Below, piece after piece: positions 10,211 through 19,877 of a stretch of DNA of 64,000 nucleotides. The stretch spans positions 43,260 through 107,259 of the forward strand of contig LRMT01000020.1 in NCBI GenBank assembly GCA_001725945.1, given 5' to 3'. Numbering within the stretch: the first letter of the stretch is position 1; each line of letters starts with the position of its first letter. The stretch is from Cupriavidus sp. UYMMa02A. GTDB lineage: Bacteria > Pseudomonadota > Gammaproteobacteria > Burkholderiales > Burkholderiaceae. The position numbers were made by a program, and so were the translations under genes. The notes beneath the pieces were generated by a model. The model was not told the DNA's origin. It searched no databases and saw only the letters and a list, made by a program, of their open reading frames with translations.

Positions 10211-12490
10211 TCAATCCCGAATCATGCGGTTGCCGACCATCCGAAACAGTCCTATCGTCGAATCGCGGAAGAACATCACCGGGTTCTTGGTCAGCTTTTT
10301 CAGCTTGCGCCTCAAGCTACCGGCGCGCGCCGACCTTACCTGCAATGGCGGGTGCGCCGGGGTCGTGAGATCGGGCTGCCCGGACGTCGTAGCCGATCCG
10401 GCCTCTACCGTATGCGAACCCCACTTCGCTCCGGGCTTGGATGTCACCCTGGCAGGCGCTGCTATCAACCCCGTGTTGATATTTCCATCGGCCTTTCGGT
10501 ATCGGTCGAACAGGATCGACGTTCCATGTACCTCGACTTTGTCGCGAATCTCCCGCCGCATTTCCGCATGGCCTGGCACACGCAAGACGTAATAGTCGAT
10601 TGCCGTGGTCGCCGTCATGAAGTTCCCGTCTTCCCACGCCACCTTGCGGGTCGTGAAGCGGGCGAACGAATAGAATCGATTGACCAGATAGCTGAGGAAT
10701 CGCTCCACCTTCTCCGCGTCCGGAGTAAAACTACGGAGCGACGTGTTCACCTGTTCTTCATTGACTACCTGGCAGGCAACGCCCGGCCAGCCATAGAAGG
10801 CATCGCCGCAATGCAATACCGGCTTTCCGAACATGAGGCCCTGCACGCCAACGCCCGAATTGATGGTTATCATCGCGTCACACATGTCCAACAGATCGGT
10901 GGTGTTGGCCTTGTCGCCGTCGCAGGCGCCGAGCACGCCGCTGGCCGCGCTTTCCAGCGGGTGCTGCTTGACCACCAGCACCCAATCCGAGGGCAATGTA
11001 TAAGGCAAACGCGCAAGCAGTCGAATGAAGTTATCGTAGCTGCCGATGGGCCCGCAGAAATGTCGGATGACCGTATCCGAGGGACGTTGAAGGAACGCCA
11101 CCAGGACTCTCTTTCCACGTCCGATCTTGAGCTTGCGACGCAGTGCAATAGGGCCAATGCGTTCCGGCTGTTCCTCGAGCGACGCTTCGTTGATGATGCT
11201 GGTGGTGATGTACTCGCGGGTAGCAGCGCGCTCCTCATGTGTAAGCGCATGGTTCCAGTGCCGCTCGTGATAGCTGTCGCTGTCGGCATTGAACCCATTG
11301 GGATCGAAGAAAACGGAACCGGGCAGCGCCCCCCGCTCGATCACCATGTATGGAAAGCCCGCGTCGCGCACCTGCTGGTATAGCGCACGCACAGCGTCAT
11401 TGGCGTACGGGTTATGGAAAATGACCCGTGAGAAGCCAGACTCCGTCAGAAAGCGAAGGAAGTTCTCGGGCGGCAGGAACGCTTCTTCAATGTGTACCAG
11501 TTCGCCAAGGAACGGGGTCGCCCAACGGTTCATCACCCACGGGTTCTCACGCATGACGAGCGACCTTCCTGCGCTGGCCATCGGAAGCGGGTCCGGCTCG
11601 ATCCCCTTGTCGCGAAAGGCTGCCATTTTTGCCTCGAAGAGCTTGCGGTTCTTCGCGCGCGCAGCCATGTAGCGACTATCTTGCTCGACTGGATGCCAGG
11701 CATGGAACATCACAATGCCTTTCTGGAACGTGAGGTCACCGAACAGTCTGTAGACACTCTTCCAGCCCTTGTATTCAACGACCGACTGGAAGTTGCGATA
11801 GTCCAGCGCGAACTCCGAGGGCAAAGGAAACAACTTGCGGCGCCGGATTGCCCGCGTCGCATATTCAAGATCCTCATAACCCCAGCCGTTGAATTCTGCA
11901 TCGTTCCCGCCGGAGGCAAGAAAATAGTCGCGCCGCCACACCGTCACCGACGTTCCGGTCGAGAACTTCTCGATCGCCGTCTTGTCATCAACCAATAGAC
12001 GATGAATGAAGGTCTGCCGGCGCAGCGCGGGCTCCGTTGCGAGGAATTGCTCAGTCGCGCGCCGGGTCAGGTAGATGACGCCGATCATCAGGAAGTTGTC
12101 CGCCGAAGCATCGAGTCCGCTGACGGCACACTCACGCAGGACGTCCGCATAGAACCCCGGATATGGCATCAGGTCCGCATCCTGGAACATCAGGTATGGG
12201 GAGGTGCCATGCTGGGCTGCAGCGTTGCGGGCTCGTCCGATCGAGAACGGGAGGTGGCCCGTATCCAGATGCAGATAGTCGAAGCCAAGCCGCACGCAAG
12301 TCTCGTGCAGCTGGCGCGCAGGATCTGCCGGGGAACCGTCATCGACCACCAGGAACCGCACCTGCGGGGGGACCGACCCATCGAGGTTCGGGTAGGCTAC
12401 ACGTTCGAGAATATCGGTGCGCTCGTCGCTCCAGCGCACCGGAATGGCGACAGTGAGTTTCATGACCGGTTCAGATGTCGTATGGCTCAT
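10211..12490 (-). CDS. Two-module capsule glycosyltransferase: GT-A (GT2-like) plus C-terminal KpsS-like GT-B module
   Basis: Intact, about 759 residues. The start ATG 12490 overlaps the kpsD stop (ATGA). Residues about 10-300 form a GT-A domain: LTVAIPVRWSDER, FLVVDDGSPADP, IGRARNAAAQHG, MFQDADLMPYPGFY (DAD metal site) and GGNDAEFNGWGYEDLEYATR, as in processive capsule and chondroitin-type polymerases. Residues about 440-690 resemble the capsule-synthesis family of KpsS/KpsC: VLVAFLQRPSD, VVKQHPLES, ITINSGVGVQGLMFGKPVLH-CGDAFYGWPG. The last about 80 residues are basic (RRKLKKLTKNP) and could attach it to the membrane. It is the only obvious polymerase in the locus, so it probably builds the capsule repeat, transferring two different sugars. 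Sugars are not known. Confidence 0.8.
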   Translation of the reverse strand: MSHTTSEPVMKLTVAIPVRWSDERTDILERVAYPNLDGSVPPQVRFLVVDDGSPADPARQLHETCVRLGFDYLHLDTGHLPFSIGRARNAAAQHGTSPYLMFQDADLMPYPGFYADVLRECAVSGLDASADNFLMIGVIYLTRRATEQFLATEPALRRQTFIHRLLVDDKTAIEKFSTGTSVTVWRRDYFLASGGNDAEFNGWGYEDLEYATRAIRRRKLFPLPSEFALDYRNFQSVVEYKGWKSVYRLFGDLTFQKGIVMFHAWHPVEQDSRYMAARAKNRKLFEAKMAAFRDKGIEPDPLPMASAGRSLVMRENPWVMNRWATPFLGELVHIEEAFLPPENFLRFLTESGFSRVIFHNPYANDAVRALYQQVRDAGFPYMVIERGALPGSVFFDPNGFNADSDSYHERHWNHALTHEERAATREYITTSIINEASLEEQPERIGPIALRRKLKIGRGKRVLVAFLQRPSDTVIRHFCGPIGSYDNFIRLLARLPYTLPSDWVLVVKQHPLESAASGVLGACDGDKANTTDLLDMCDAMITINSGVGVQGLMFGKPVLHCGDAFYGWPGVACQVVNEEQVNTSLRSFTPDAEKVERFLSYLVNRFYSFARFTTRKVAWEDGNFMTATTAIDYYVLRVPGHAEMRREIRDKVEVHGTSILFDRYRKADGNINTGLIAAPARVTSKPGAKWGSHTVEAGSATTSGQPDLTTPAHPPLQVRSARAGSLRRKLKKLTKNPVMFFRDSTIGLFRMVGNRMIRD

Positions 12491-14251
12491 AGGCCCAACG
12501 CCACGCGGGCGACGATTGCGATTTGATACATGATTCCAAAGATGTCCTTGGCAAACTGAGTGGTTTTGAAGTCCACCTTGGAGAGCACCAGGATCTGGTC
12601 TCCCGGCCTGACAGACTGACTGTCCGAGCCGCGCGAGAAAGTGCCGTCCATATGCGCCACCACGATCGTCGTGGCATCCTCGTTTTGAACGATGCCGCCG
12701 GATTGCGCGATGTAGTGCTCTGCACGCTTGCCTTCCGCATACACGATCGCGTTCGGGAATGCCACCTGTCCGCTGACGAGCACCAAGCTGTCCTTGACCG
12801 GGACGCGAATGATGTCGCCGTTCTCCAGCAGCAGGGAGCCCTGGTTGGTTGCCCCCGCCAGCACCGTCTGGCCCGTCGCTGTACCGTCTTGGCACGTTCC
12901 ACCCACTGCAGGATCATTTCCGATTCAACCTTGCGCAGCTCCGCCTGGTCCTTGCTGCCAGAGCGCGCAGTCAATACCGCATTCTGCAGATTGCGCAATG
13001 AGGCAGCCAGCATGGCCTTCTGCCTCTCCTGCACACTGACGCGAAAGAGTTGCAGGTCCGCGACGTCAGCCCTCTCGGTCATGCGCACGTTTGCCAACAG
13101 CTCGCCCAAGCGCGTGCCATAGGGCACCACGTACTCCTGCGGTCCTTCGTGCTCACCTTCCACCCGGACGGCAATCGTTCCGGGCCGCTTGTCCGCCGTA
13201 AACTCGACTTCGTCGCCAGCGCCAAGCACGACTTCCGCACTGGCTGAAAGCGGGAAGTACTCCACGTTGCGTACCGTACCGGAGTTCCGGGTCACGCGCG
13301 CGTGTGTTGCGGATGGATCCGGCTTTGCCGCCGCCGCAAGTGCGGACAGCGTCGTCTGCATGCCGGGGAACTCGAACCGCTTCGCGTTCGCCGCGAGTCC
13401 CCTGACGAGGACGGTACTCCCACGTGGCTTCACCAGGACCACGTCGCCATTTCCCATTGGCATCTGTGCCATCTTGCCGTGGAAAAGGAAGTCATAGAGG
13501 CTGACGACCTGCCTCGCCAAGCCGCCGCGCTGGATCTCGACTTGAAGGAATGAGCCCCTGTCAGGATCGATACCGCCGGCAAGATCGATAAAGCGCAGCA
13601 GGCTGTCGTTGGAGTTTCCCTCGTAGATACCAGGCGCCGCACAAAGCCTGTGACATAGACTCGGACCGGCTGCGCCGCCACGAGGCTGGCGTATATCTCC
13701 ACCCGTGCGCTGTAGGACTTCCGCAGCGCTGCCGTCACCATGGTCTGAAGTTCCCCGTTGTGTATGCCTCTGACGCGCATTGGCCCCACGTGCGGCAGGA
13801 AGATGTTGCCCTGCTCATCCACGGGCAGCACGGCATCGAAATCGAAACCGCCCCACATCCGCACCCGCACCTGATCACCATTGGCGATGACGTAATCCGG
13901 ATTGAACGCGATCGATCCCGCACGGGCGAACGCTCCGCTGAACATGCTCGCGCCAAATACCTCGCTCCCCAGGTTTGCCTGATAGTCGGCAGCTGGCAGC
14001 GCTTGCGGCGCCGACGCTAACGGGCTGGTATCGGCCTGCGGTAGAGTCCCTGCGGCAGCGGGGGGCGCAAGCCCAACGGACCGGGCATCGGCCACGGCTA
14101 GCCCGGGCGCCGCAGGAACGCTGTCGCGCCCCCCCTCACCGTGCGACAGGGCGGTGCGCGCCATGCCAACCTCGGCAGCGAATGCTACCGGCTGGAAAAG
14201 CGCCAGCAATACCATTCCCACCCGGAAAATTTGCAGCATCAACTTCTTCAT
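12487..14251 (-). CDS. kpsD: KpsD-like polysaccharide export protein (two frameshifts)
   Basis: About 589 residues after adding one C near 13632 and one near 12876. ATG 14251 opens a signal peptide (MKKLMLQIFRVGMVLLALFQ, ending AFA-A). Then come ANGDQVRVRMWGGFDFDAVL and GNIFLPHVGPMRVRGI (Poly_export, PF02563), several SLBB-type repeats (VYVTGFVRRPG, VLVSGQVAFPNAIVYAEGKR) and a C-terminal hydrophobic segment (DIFGIMYQIAIVARVALGL). KpsD-type proteins are periplasmic/outer-membrane partners of KpsE that pass the capsule through the outer membrane. It starts 13 nt after the kpsE stop. Confidence 0.88.
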
Positions 14252-14264
14252 GAATCCAAGTCCG

Positions 14265-15377
14265 TCAATCCCGGTGATCGCGCACGATGGCAATCAGCAA
14301 ACATAGAATCAGCGTCACCAGACCCACGACAATGGCCGACAGCGTCACGTTGTAGATGCGCCGTGGCTCCATTGGATAGTCGGGTAGCGTGGCGTTCTGC
14401 AAGATCTGCACGGACTTCATCTTGCGCACTGCCTCGATGCGCTGCCTCTCCAGGGCCGCAAGCGCAGCCTTGTAGACGGACTCGGCCATCGCCGCCTTCG
14501 ACTCGAGTTGCTCCTGCTGCTCGGCCAAAACATTCAGGCCACCGTTGCTCGCCGATGCGAGCCTCGCGTTCTGTTCGGCGATCTGCCGGGCGACGGCTTC
14601 TATCTCCGTAACGATCTGGACCATGTCCGGCGCATTTCCGGTGAGATACCCAGCCATAGCCTGCTTCCTTGCCAGCAAATCCGCACGCGTTTGTTCCAGT
14701 TGCGCCACCACCGCGCTTACGCTCTCGACAGTCAACTTGGGCGACACCAACCCATGCTTGTTCTGGTACTGCAACACATCGCGCCGCGCCTCCTGCATTC
14801 GGTTTCGCATGCCGACGATCTGCGCGTCGACGAACTCGACCTGCTCGCGTGCGAGCTGGTTGTCCAGCTGGTTCATGTACTGTTCGCCATGGCGGACCAT
14901 GGCATCGGCAATGGCGTGCGCCTTGTCGGGCGAGTATGCCTGCGCCCGCACGATAAGGATCTGCGAGTAGTCGTCATAGGTCACCGTCACGCGCGACAGG
15001 AAGTAGCCATGGAAGCGCTCGTAGGGCCGGTTCCATGACCAAAGCCGGGACAGGACATCCTTGCGTGAATCACCATAGTGTTCGCGCAGTGCCAGCTCTC
15101 GGTCGAGCCTGACCAGCATGTCGTTCGAGCGCAAGTAGTCCCGCAATAGCAGCAAATCGCGGCTGGCGTTGGTACCGGTCATCAACGAGACCAAATCGGT
15201 TGCCTTTCCAGCGCCCCCGGTTGCATCCGTACGCTGCAACACTACGTGTGCTTCCGATACGTAGGCGTCCGAAGCAATAACACTCCAGTAGATGGTGGTA
15301 CACAGGACGCAGGCGAGGCTGAGCGCGATGAGCGGCCTGGCGCGCAGCCATGCCCGGATTGTCTTCACGATACTCAT
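14265..15377 (-). CDS. kpsE: KpsE-like inner-membrane capsule export protein (PCP family)
   Basis: Intact, 370 residues. One N-terminal membrane helix (LIALSLACVLCTTIYWSVIA), a periplasmic region with VSEAHVVLQRTD and a long coiled coil (residues about 180-310), then PMEPRRIYNVTLSAIVVGLV as the proline-rich motif and second helix. This is the polysaccharide co-polymerase/KpsE layout, bridging KpsMT to KpsD. Its start overlaps the kpsT stop by 4 bp (ATGA). Confidence 0.92.
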   Translation of the reverse strand: MSIVKTIRAWLRARPLIALSLACVLCTTIYWSVIASDAYVSEAHVVLQRTDATGGAGKATDLVSLMTGTNASRDLLLLRDYLRSNDMLVRLDRELALREHYGDSRKDVLSRLWSWNRPYERFHGYFLSRVTVTYDDYSQILIVRAQAYSPDKAHAIADAMVRHGEQYMNQLDNQLAREQVEFVDAQIVGMRNRMQEARRDVLQYQNKHGLVSPKLTVESVSAVVAQLEQTRADLLARKQAMAGYLTGNAPDMVQIVTEIEAVARQIAEQNARLASASNGGLNVLAEQQEQLESKAAMAESVYKAALAALERQRIEAVRKMKSVQILQNATLPDYPMEPRRIYNVTLSAIVVGLVTLILCLLIAIVRDHRD

Positions 15378-16039
15378 TGTTGACGGGATACTCGGTAGGC
15401 ATGCAGCGCTTCATCGACGCTCGCGAACTGGTGAATCTGCCCACGATCCAGCCAAACGGCCTCGGTACAGAACGTGCGCAGTGTAGTCTCGTCGTGCGAA
15501 ACCATGATCAGTCCCGCGCGCTGGGCAAGTCCCTGAAATGCGCCCCTGGATTTCACCCTGAAGGCCGCGTCCCCTACCGAGATGAGTTCATCGACCAGGT
15601 ACATATCGAAGTTGAAGACCAGCGAAAGGGCGAACGCCAGTCGTGACCTCATGCCTGACGAATACGTCTTTACGGGTTGATCGAATGATTCGCCGAGTTC
15701 GGAGAATTCGCGCACGAAGGCCATGTGCTCAGCGAGCATGGTCTCGGCGACGCCATGTATCCGGCAAACGAATCGCACGTTCTGCCGGCCGCTGAGCGAT
15801 CCCTGGAACCCGCCTGCCAACCCGAGCGGCCATGACACGCGGCAGCCACGCGAGATGGTTCCTCGGCTCGGCTGGTCCATTCCGCCGATCAGACCGAGGA
15901 GTGTCGATTTTCCGGCGCCGTTCGCGCCAATCAGCGCAAGCTTGGCGCCTTGTGAGATCTCGAGATTGACCCCGTTTAGCACCCACTTCGCGCCACCGTG
16001 ATACCGATAGCGCTTATAGACATTGTCCAGCCGAATCAT
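15374..16039 (-). CDS. kpsT: KpsT-like capsule ABC transporter ATPase
   Basis: Intact, 221 residues from ATG 16039. Walker A is GANGAGKST. The signature is KTYSSGMRSRLAFAL, and the Walker B region is FNFDMYLVDELISVGD, where the usual DEP is DEL as in other KpsT proteins. The H-loop is IMVSHDETTLRTFC. Energises export of the finished lipid-linked capsule chain. The start overlaps the kpsM stop (ATGA), and its own stop overlaps the kpsE start. Confidence 0.93.
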   Translation of the reverse strand: MIRLDNVYKRYRYHGGAKWVLNGVNLEISQGAKLALIGANGAGKSTLLGLIGGMDQPSRGTISRGCRVSWPLGLAGGFQGSLSGRQNVRFVCRIHGVAETMLAEHMAFVREFSELGESFDQPVKTYSSGMRSRLAFALSLVFNFDMYLVDELISVGDAAFRVKSRGAFQGLAQRAGLIMVSHDETTLRTFCTEAVWLDRGQIHQFASVDEALHAYRVSRQQ

Positions 16040-16833
16040 CGCGCCACCAGTTGCCGTCTGTAGCGGACCTGCAAGGCAAGCCCACCCGCACACACAATGA
16101 TTGCCGCCAGGAACGGATATAGCAGGCCAATGCGCTCATCAGCGTGATAGGCGGGAAAGAAGCCGATGCGGATGGACTCAAGGCTGTGCACCAGGGGATT
16201 CCAAAGAAGAACGTCGCGCATGGGCCGCGGAAGCCAGTCGACGGGGAACATCACTGCGGAGAAGAAATAGAGAGGTGTGAGGGCCATCTTCGCAAGCTGT
16301 GCCAGTTCGGGCACCAGCACCGCAGCCACCGACAGCAGAAATGCCAGACCGATCCCGGTCAACCACAGGACGCCGACCGCCGCCAGGGACGTAAGCAGGT
16401 TCGAAGGCGTAATCTCGATGCCGCACAGTGCGCAGCCGGCCAATAGCAGCGCGCCCACCACAGCGCTGAGCAGGGCCTCCAGCACGGCCCGGGCGACGAT
16501 GGTGTCGACCGCACGCACCTGACGGTAGGCAAAGAGCGCAGAATTTGCCGACACCGCGTCCATCCCGCGCAGGGTAATGTTGCGCATCAGGAAGAAGCCA
16601 AGCACGCCCAGTCCAATGAACAGCGGCGTGTCAGCACCCGAAATGGCATGGTGCTGCAGTACGCCATGCACGATCATCAGGAACACCACATGCTCCACCG
16701 GCTCCAGAACTACCCAGAGCCAACCTGCGCGCTCCGTGGACAAACGGGTGACGGCTTCGCGCAGCACCAGCGCTCGTCCGACGGACAGGAAAACCGATAG
16801 GGAAGAACGCATTGCGTGCATTGCGCAAGCCAC
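16036..16833 (-). CDS. kpsM: KpsM-like capsule ABC transporter permease
   Basis: Intact, up to 265 residues, with six predicted membrane helices and the ABC-2 permease pattern (WLWVVLEPVEHVVFLMIVHG, GVLGFFLMRNITLRGMDAV, YFFSAVMFPVDWLPRPMRDV, WNPLVHSLESIRIGFF). ATG 16833 begins 6 nt after the kpsF stop; ATGs at 16821 and 16812 are alternatives. It forms the inner-membrane channel with KpsT. Confidence 0.93.
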   Translation of the reverse strand: MACAMHAMRSSLSVFLSVGRALVLREAVTRLSTERAGWLWVVLEPVEHVVFLMIVHGVLQHHAISGADTPLFIGLGVLGFFLMRNITLRGMDAVSANSALFAYRQVRAVDTIVARAVLEALLSAVVGALLLAGCALCGIEITPSNLLTSLAAVGVLWLTGIGLAFLLSVAAVLVPELAQLAKMALTPLYFFSAVMFPVDWLPRPMRDVLLWNPLVHSLESIRIGFFPAYHADERIGLLYPFLAAIIVCAGGLALQVRYRRQLVAR

Positions 16834-16839
16834 CAGACA

Positions 16840-17832
16840 TCAACGCGACGAAAGCAAATCCAGCACCCCGCACACACCGCCCGCATCGTCCACCACCACA
16901 AGCGACGAAATGCTGTGCTCCTGCATTAACGCCTGCGCCGCGCCAAGGGCCATGCCAGGCGAGACCATCACCGGATTTGCTGTCATGAAGTCCGATACGG
17001 GCCGCTCCAGCGCATCGTTGCCCGCCAGCAAAGCGCGGCGCAGGTCGCCGTCGGTAAAGATGCCGCGCAGCACGCCTTGTTCCGTCACCACGACCAGCCC
17101 CAACCTGCCTTGTGTCATCGACACGATGACGTCGTCCAGCGTGGCGTGCGGCGGCGCAGTGGGAACCAGCTTGTGCATCTCGTCTTCGACCTTGGCGAGC
17201 AGCATGCGGCCGAGGCTCCCGCCCGGATGGAAGCGAGCGAAGTCGACCGGCTTGAAATCGCGCTGCTTCATCAGCGCCACCGCAATGGCGTCGCCGAGCG
17301 CCATCGTCAGCAAGGTCGACGTGGTCGGTGCAAGGTTGTTCGGGCAGATCTCATTGCGGAACGGCAGCAGCAGCGCCACGTCAGCATTGCCGGCCAGCGT
17401 CGACGTGCGCACCGATGTGATCGCGATGATGGTGTTGCCAAAGTTGCGGATCGACGGAAGGATGCGCATGACCTCCTCGGTCTCCCCACTGTTGGAGATC
17501 AGCAGCAGCACGTCGGAGGCGCGGATCGCCCCCAGGTCGCCGTGCAATGCCTCGGCCGGATGGAGGAAGAAGGAAGGCGTACCGGTGGAACTCAGCGTGG
17601 CCGCCAGCTTTCGGCCTACCAGCCCAGACTTGCCCATGCCCGACACCACAACTCGCCCCTTGCAGGCGAGCAGGATATCGATCGCGCGCTCGAAATCATT
17701 GCCCAGCCCATCGGCCAGATCGTATAGCGAGTCCGCCTCGCTGGTAATGGCGACTCTGGCGATCGATGAAGCACCGGTGGTGGGCGAGAGGATGGCACGC
17801 GGCAGGGGTTCGGGCAGAAGTGTGGCGGACAT
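16840..17832 (-). CDS. kpsF: KpsF-like D-arabinose-5-phosphate isomerase
   Basis: Intact, 330 residues. ATG 17832 is preceded by ACAAGG; the frame extends to 17886 without a better start. The SIS domain shows GRVVVSGMGKSGLVGRKLAA, SSTGTPSFFLHPAEALHGDL, LLLISNSGETEEV and LGDAIAVALM, followed by two CBS domains (MTQGRLGLVVVTEQGVLRGI, MQEHSISSLVVVDDAGGV). It converts ribulose-5-phosphate to arabinose-5-phosphate, the first committed step to Kdo. This fits the Kdo linker made by KpsC/KpsS. First gene of the capsule operon. The last CBS domain is slightly short at the C-terminus. Confidence 0.92.
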   Translation of the reverse strand: MSATLLPEPLPRAILSPTTGASSIARVAITSEADSLYDLADGLGNDFERAIDILLACKGRVVVSGMGKSGLVGRKLAATLSSTGTPSFFLHPAEALHGDLGAIRASDVLLLISNSGETEEVMRILPSIRNFGNTIIAITSVRTSTLAGNADVALLLPFRNEICPNNLAPTTSTLLTMALGDAIAVALMKQRDFKPVDFARFHPGGSLGRMLLAKVEDEMHKLVPTAPPHATLDDVIVSMTQGRLGLVVVTEQGVLRGIFTDGDLRRALLAGNDALERPVSDFMTANPVMVSPGMALGAAQALMQEHSISSLVVVDDAGGVCGVLDLLSSR

Positions 17833-18200
17833 GGCCTTGTAGCAGGTAATGATCGTTTTTTGCCGCGCAGCGACGCGGCATGGCATGACTTGGAGTTGCG
17901 GAGCGTTGCGTCGTACCTCATAGGAAGGTCACGCCGCGAATGGCGAGCACCCTGACCCCGCACATCATTCCGCAGTTCAGGCATGCGAGAAATAGGGCTG
18001 CACTTAAAAACCAGCCGATCATTGCTCGCTCCGTCGCCCTCAAACGCAATGCCCAATTGCTGGATTCGACAGAATCTTCGCAGTCGCTCATCCATCTAAC
18101 CGTGCTCGCTGCCTTGCATGAGCGAATGCAAGCGCGCAGACCCGATCACCGGTCCCGCCCAATCCGCCCCACGCCCTAATCCTGTCCCCGGAGCCGTCCA
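17833..18200. other. Intergenic region between capsule operon and antiporter (divergent)
   Basis: 368 bp without a convincing gene. It must contain the leftward capsule promoter and the rightward antiporter promoter. I could not find an ops/JUMPstart element (GGCGGTAG) or a clear -35/-10 pair. A GCCGCG/CGCGGC hairpin sits at about 17863-17880 in the kpsF leader, without a T-tract in the direction of transcription. Confidence 0.4.
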
Positions 18201-19540
18201 TTGGAAATCGCCATCGAACTGACCACCCGAGCGGGCACACTGTTGCTGGTCATCGCCTTCTGCCACGCCATCGCGCAGCGCCTGCGCTTGTCAGATTCGT
18301 TTGTCCTCACTGGCGCGGGTGTTTCGCTTGGCTTCGGGTACCTTGCCCTGCAACACGTGGCGCCGCACTACGCGGCAACGACGATCGCGCCGTTCCTGTC
18401 GCCAGCCCTGCCTCCGGAAGCCTATCTCTGGGTATTTCTTCCTCCGGTCCTGTTCCAGGCAGCCATGGAAGTGGAGACCACCGGATTTCTTGCCGACATC
18501 GCGCCGATCCTGCTGCTGGCGATCGGCGCAGTGCTGGCAGCCACGTTGAGCGTTGGCCTGATGGCGTACCTGACCAGCGGCCAGAGCCTTACCGTCTGCC
18601 TGCTGCTCGCGCCATCGTCAGTACCACGGACCCTTCCACTGTCATCGCGCTGTTCCAGAGCAGTGGCGCACCCGCCCGGCTGATCCGCCTGATCGAGGGC
18701 GAAAGCCTCTTCAACGATGCGGCGGCAATTGCGATCACATCGCTGTTGACCAACGCGCTTTCTGCGTACCCCCATGCAGGTACCGGTGTCCACCATCCGC
18801 TGGCGGGATTTCTGTTTTCGCTGATTGGCGGCTGCTTGCTTGGCAGCGCGGCGGGTGCGCTGCTGGTCTGGCTGTCCGGCTTGCTGCGGAGCCTGCCCTT
18901 CTCGGAATACGTCCTGTCACTGGCCCTGCCCAGCCTGCTCTATCCGTTTGCCGAGCGCAATCTGCATGTGTCCGGCGTGACGGCGGTGGTCTGCGCGGGC
19001 CTGGTGGCCGGCAGGTTGATGCGCACCCTGCGCCCGGCCGCTCACCTGACGCTGTTCCGGCAACTCTGGCGGCACCAGGCGGCGATAGCCAGCGCAGGCG
19101 TGTTCCTGCTGGCCACCGCGCACGTACCGGCCATGCTGGGCGATTGGCGCGCCGCTGACGCGATCATGCTCTGCCTTATCCTGGCCGCCGCCGTGGGCAG
19201 CCGATTGGGCATCCTGACCGTGTGCGTGCCGCTATTGAGCCGTATCGGCATCTGCAAACCCCTGCCCAGAGCCCACCAACTGCTGATTGCGTGGGGTGGC
19301 GTGCGCGGTCCGGTCACCCTGACCCTGGCGATCTGCGTGGCACGCGACACAGCGCTGTCGCCGGACACGCGTCATTTTGCGGCGGCGATGGCTACAGGCT
19401 TTGTGATGCTTAACCTGCTTTGCAATGGCCTGACGCTAAGCACCCTGTCCCGTGCCCTTGGCATGGCGAAGCCGGACAAACCGGCACCGCCGGCGGGCCA
19501 GGATGAACAGCGCAGCCATTCCCCAAAGCGCGAGCCGTGA
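18201..19540 (+). CDS. CPA1-family (NhaP-like) cation/proton antiporter (one frameshift)
   Basis: About 446 residues of mostly hydrophobic helices. Family blocks: LPPEAYLWVFLPPVLFQAAM, then after restoring one G near 18614 GAIVSTTDPSTVIALFQSSG (the TDP motif), RLIRLIEGESLFNDAAAIAI (the ND ion-binding aspartate region), and GGVRGPVTLTLAICVA. The start is TTG 18201, 8 nt after GGAG; no ATG or GTG with a ribosome site was found nearby. It exchanges Na+ or K+ for H+ at the inner membrane. It appears monocistronic or paired with the small gene downstream. Confidence 0.85.
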
Positions 19541-19604
19541 TTGCGCAATATCAAGACGGCCTTCAGTGAGACGTTCAGAATCCCCATATGAAAAGGAGGA
19601 CATC

Positions 19605-19805
19605 ATGAAAGCGAACGTTGGTCTTGTCGACCGGATACTGCGTATTGTTGTGGGCCTCGTACTGGTTGCACTTGCGGCAACCGGAAGGATCGGCCCGTGG
19701 GGTTGGATTGGTGTGATTCCCCTCGTGACGGGGCTGCTGCGTTTCTGCCCTGCCTACAGCCTGCTGGGCATGAAGACTTGCAGGTCCAGCATCCTTGAAG
19801 ATTGA
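19605..19805 (+). CDS. DUF2892 (YgaP-like) small inner-membrane protein
   Basis: 66 residues, with AAAAGGAGG just upstream of ATG 19605. The sequence NVGLVDRILRIVVGLVLVAL, a helix break at GRIGPWGW, a second helix IGVIPLVTGLLRFCPAYSLL, and the ending GMKTC match DUF2892, a two-helix protein with a conserved CP/GxxTC end. Its function is unknown. It is often found with sulfur-transfer or antiporter genes. Confidence 0.9.
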   Translation: MKANVGLVDRILRIVVGLVLVALAATGRIGPWGWIGVIPLVTGLLRFCPAYSLLGMKTCRSSILED

Positions 19806-19831
19806 GCGACCGTAAGCCTCGCAAGTCCCAC

Positions 19832-19859
19832 GCCCGCCTTTCAGCGGGCGCATCTTTTC
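19832..19859. terminator. Rho-independent terminator after the DUF2892 gene
   Basis: Stem GCCCGC (19832-19837), loop CTTTCA, GCGGGC (19844-19849), then CATCTTTT. It ends the rightward unit. The convergent hybrid-kinase gene stops at 19878, so the same structure could act for that gene too. Confidence 0.75.
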
Positions 19860-19877
19860 CTTTCACCGACGCTCTCT

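Noticed and set aside
9773..11383. 536-codon rightward ORF over the capsule glycosyltransferase
   Set aside because: Antisense to an intact enzyme with clear motifs.
17863..17880. GCCGCG hairpin in the capsule leader as a terminator
   Set aside because: The T-run is on the wrong side for transcription in either useful direction.
17616..18095. Leftward ORF upstream of kpsF
   Set aside because: It overlaps kpsF in another frame and shows no family pattern.
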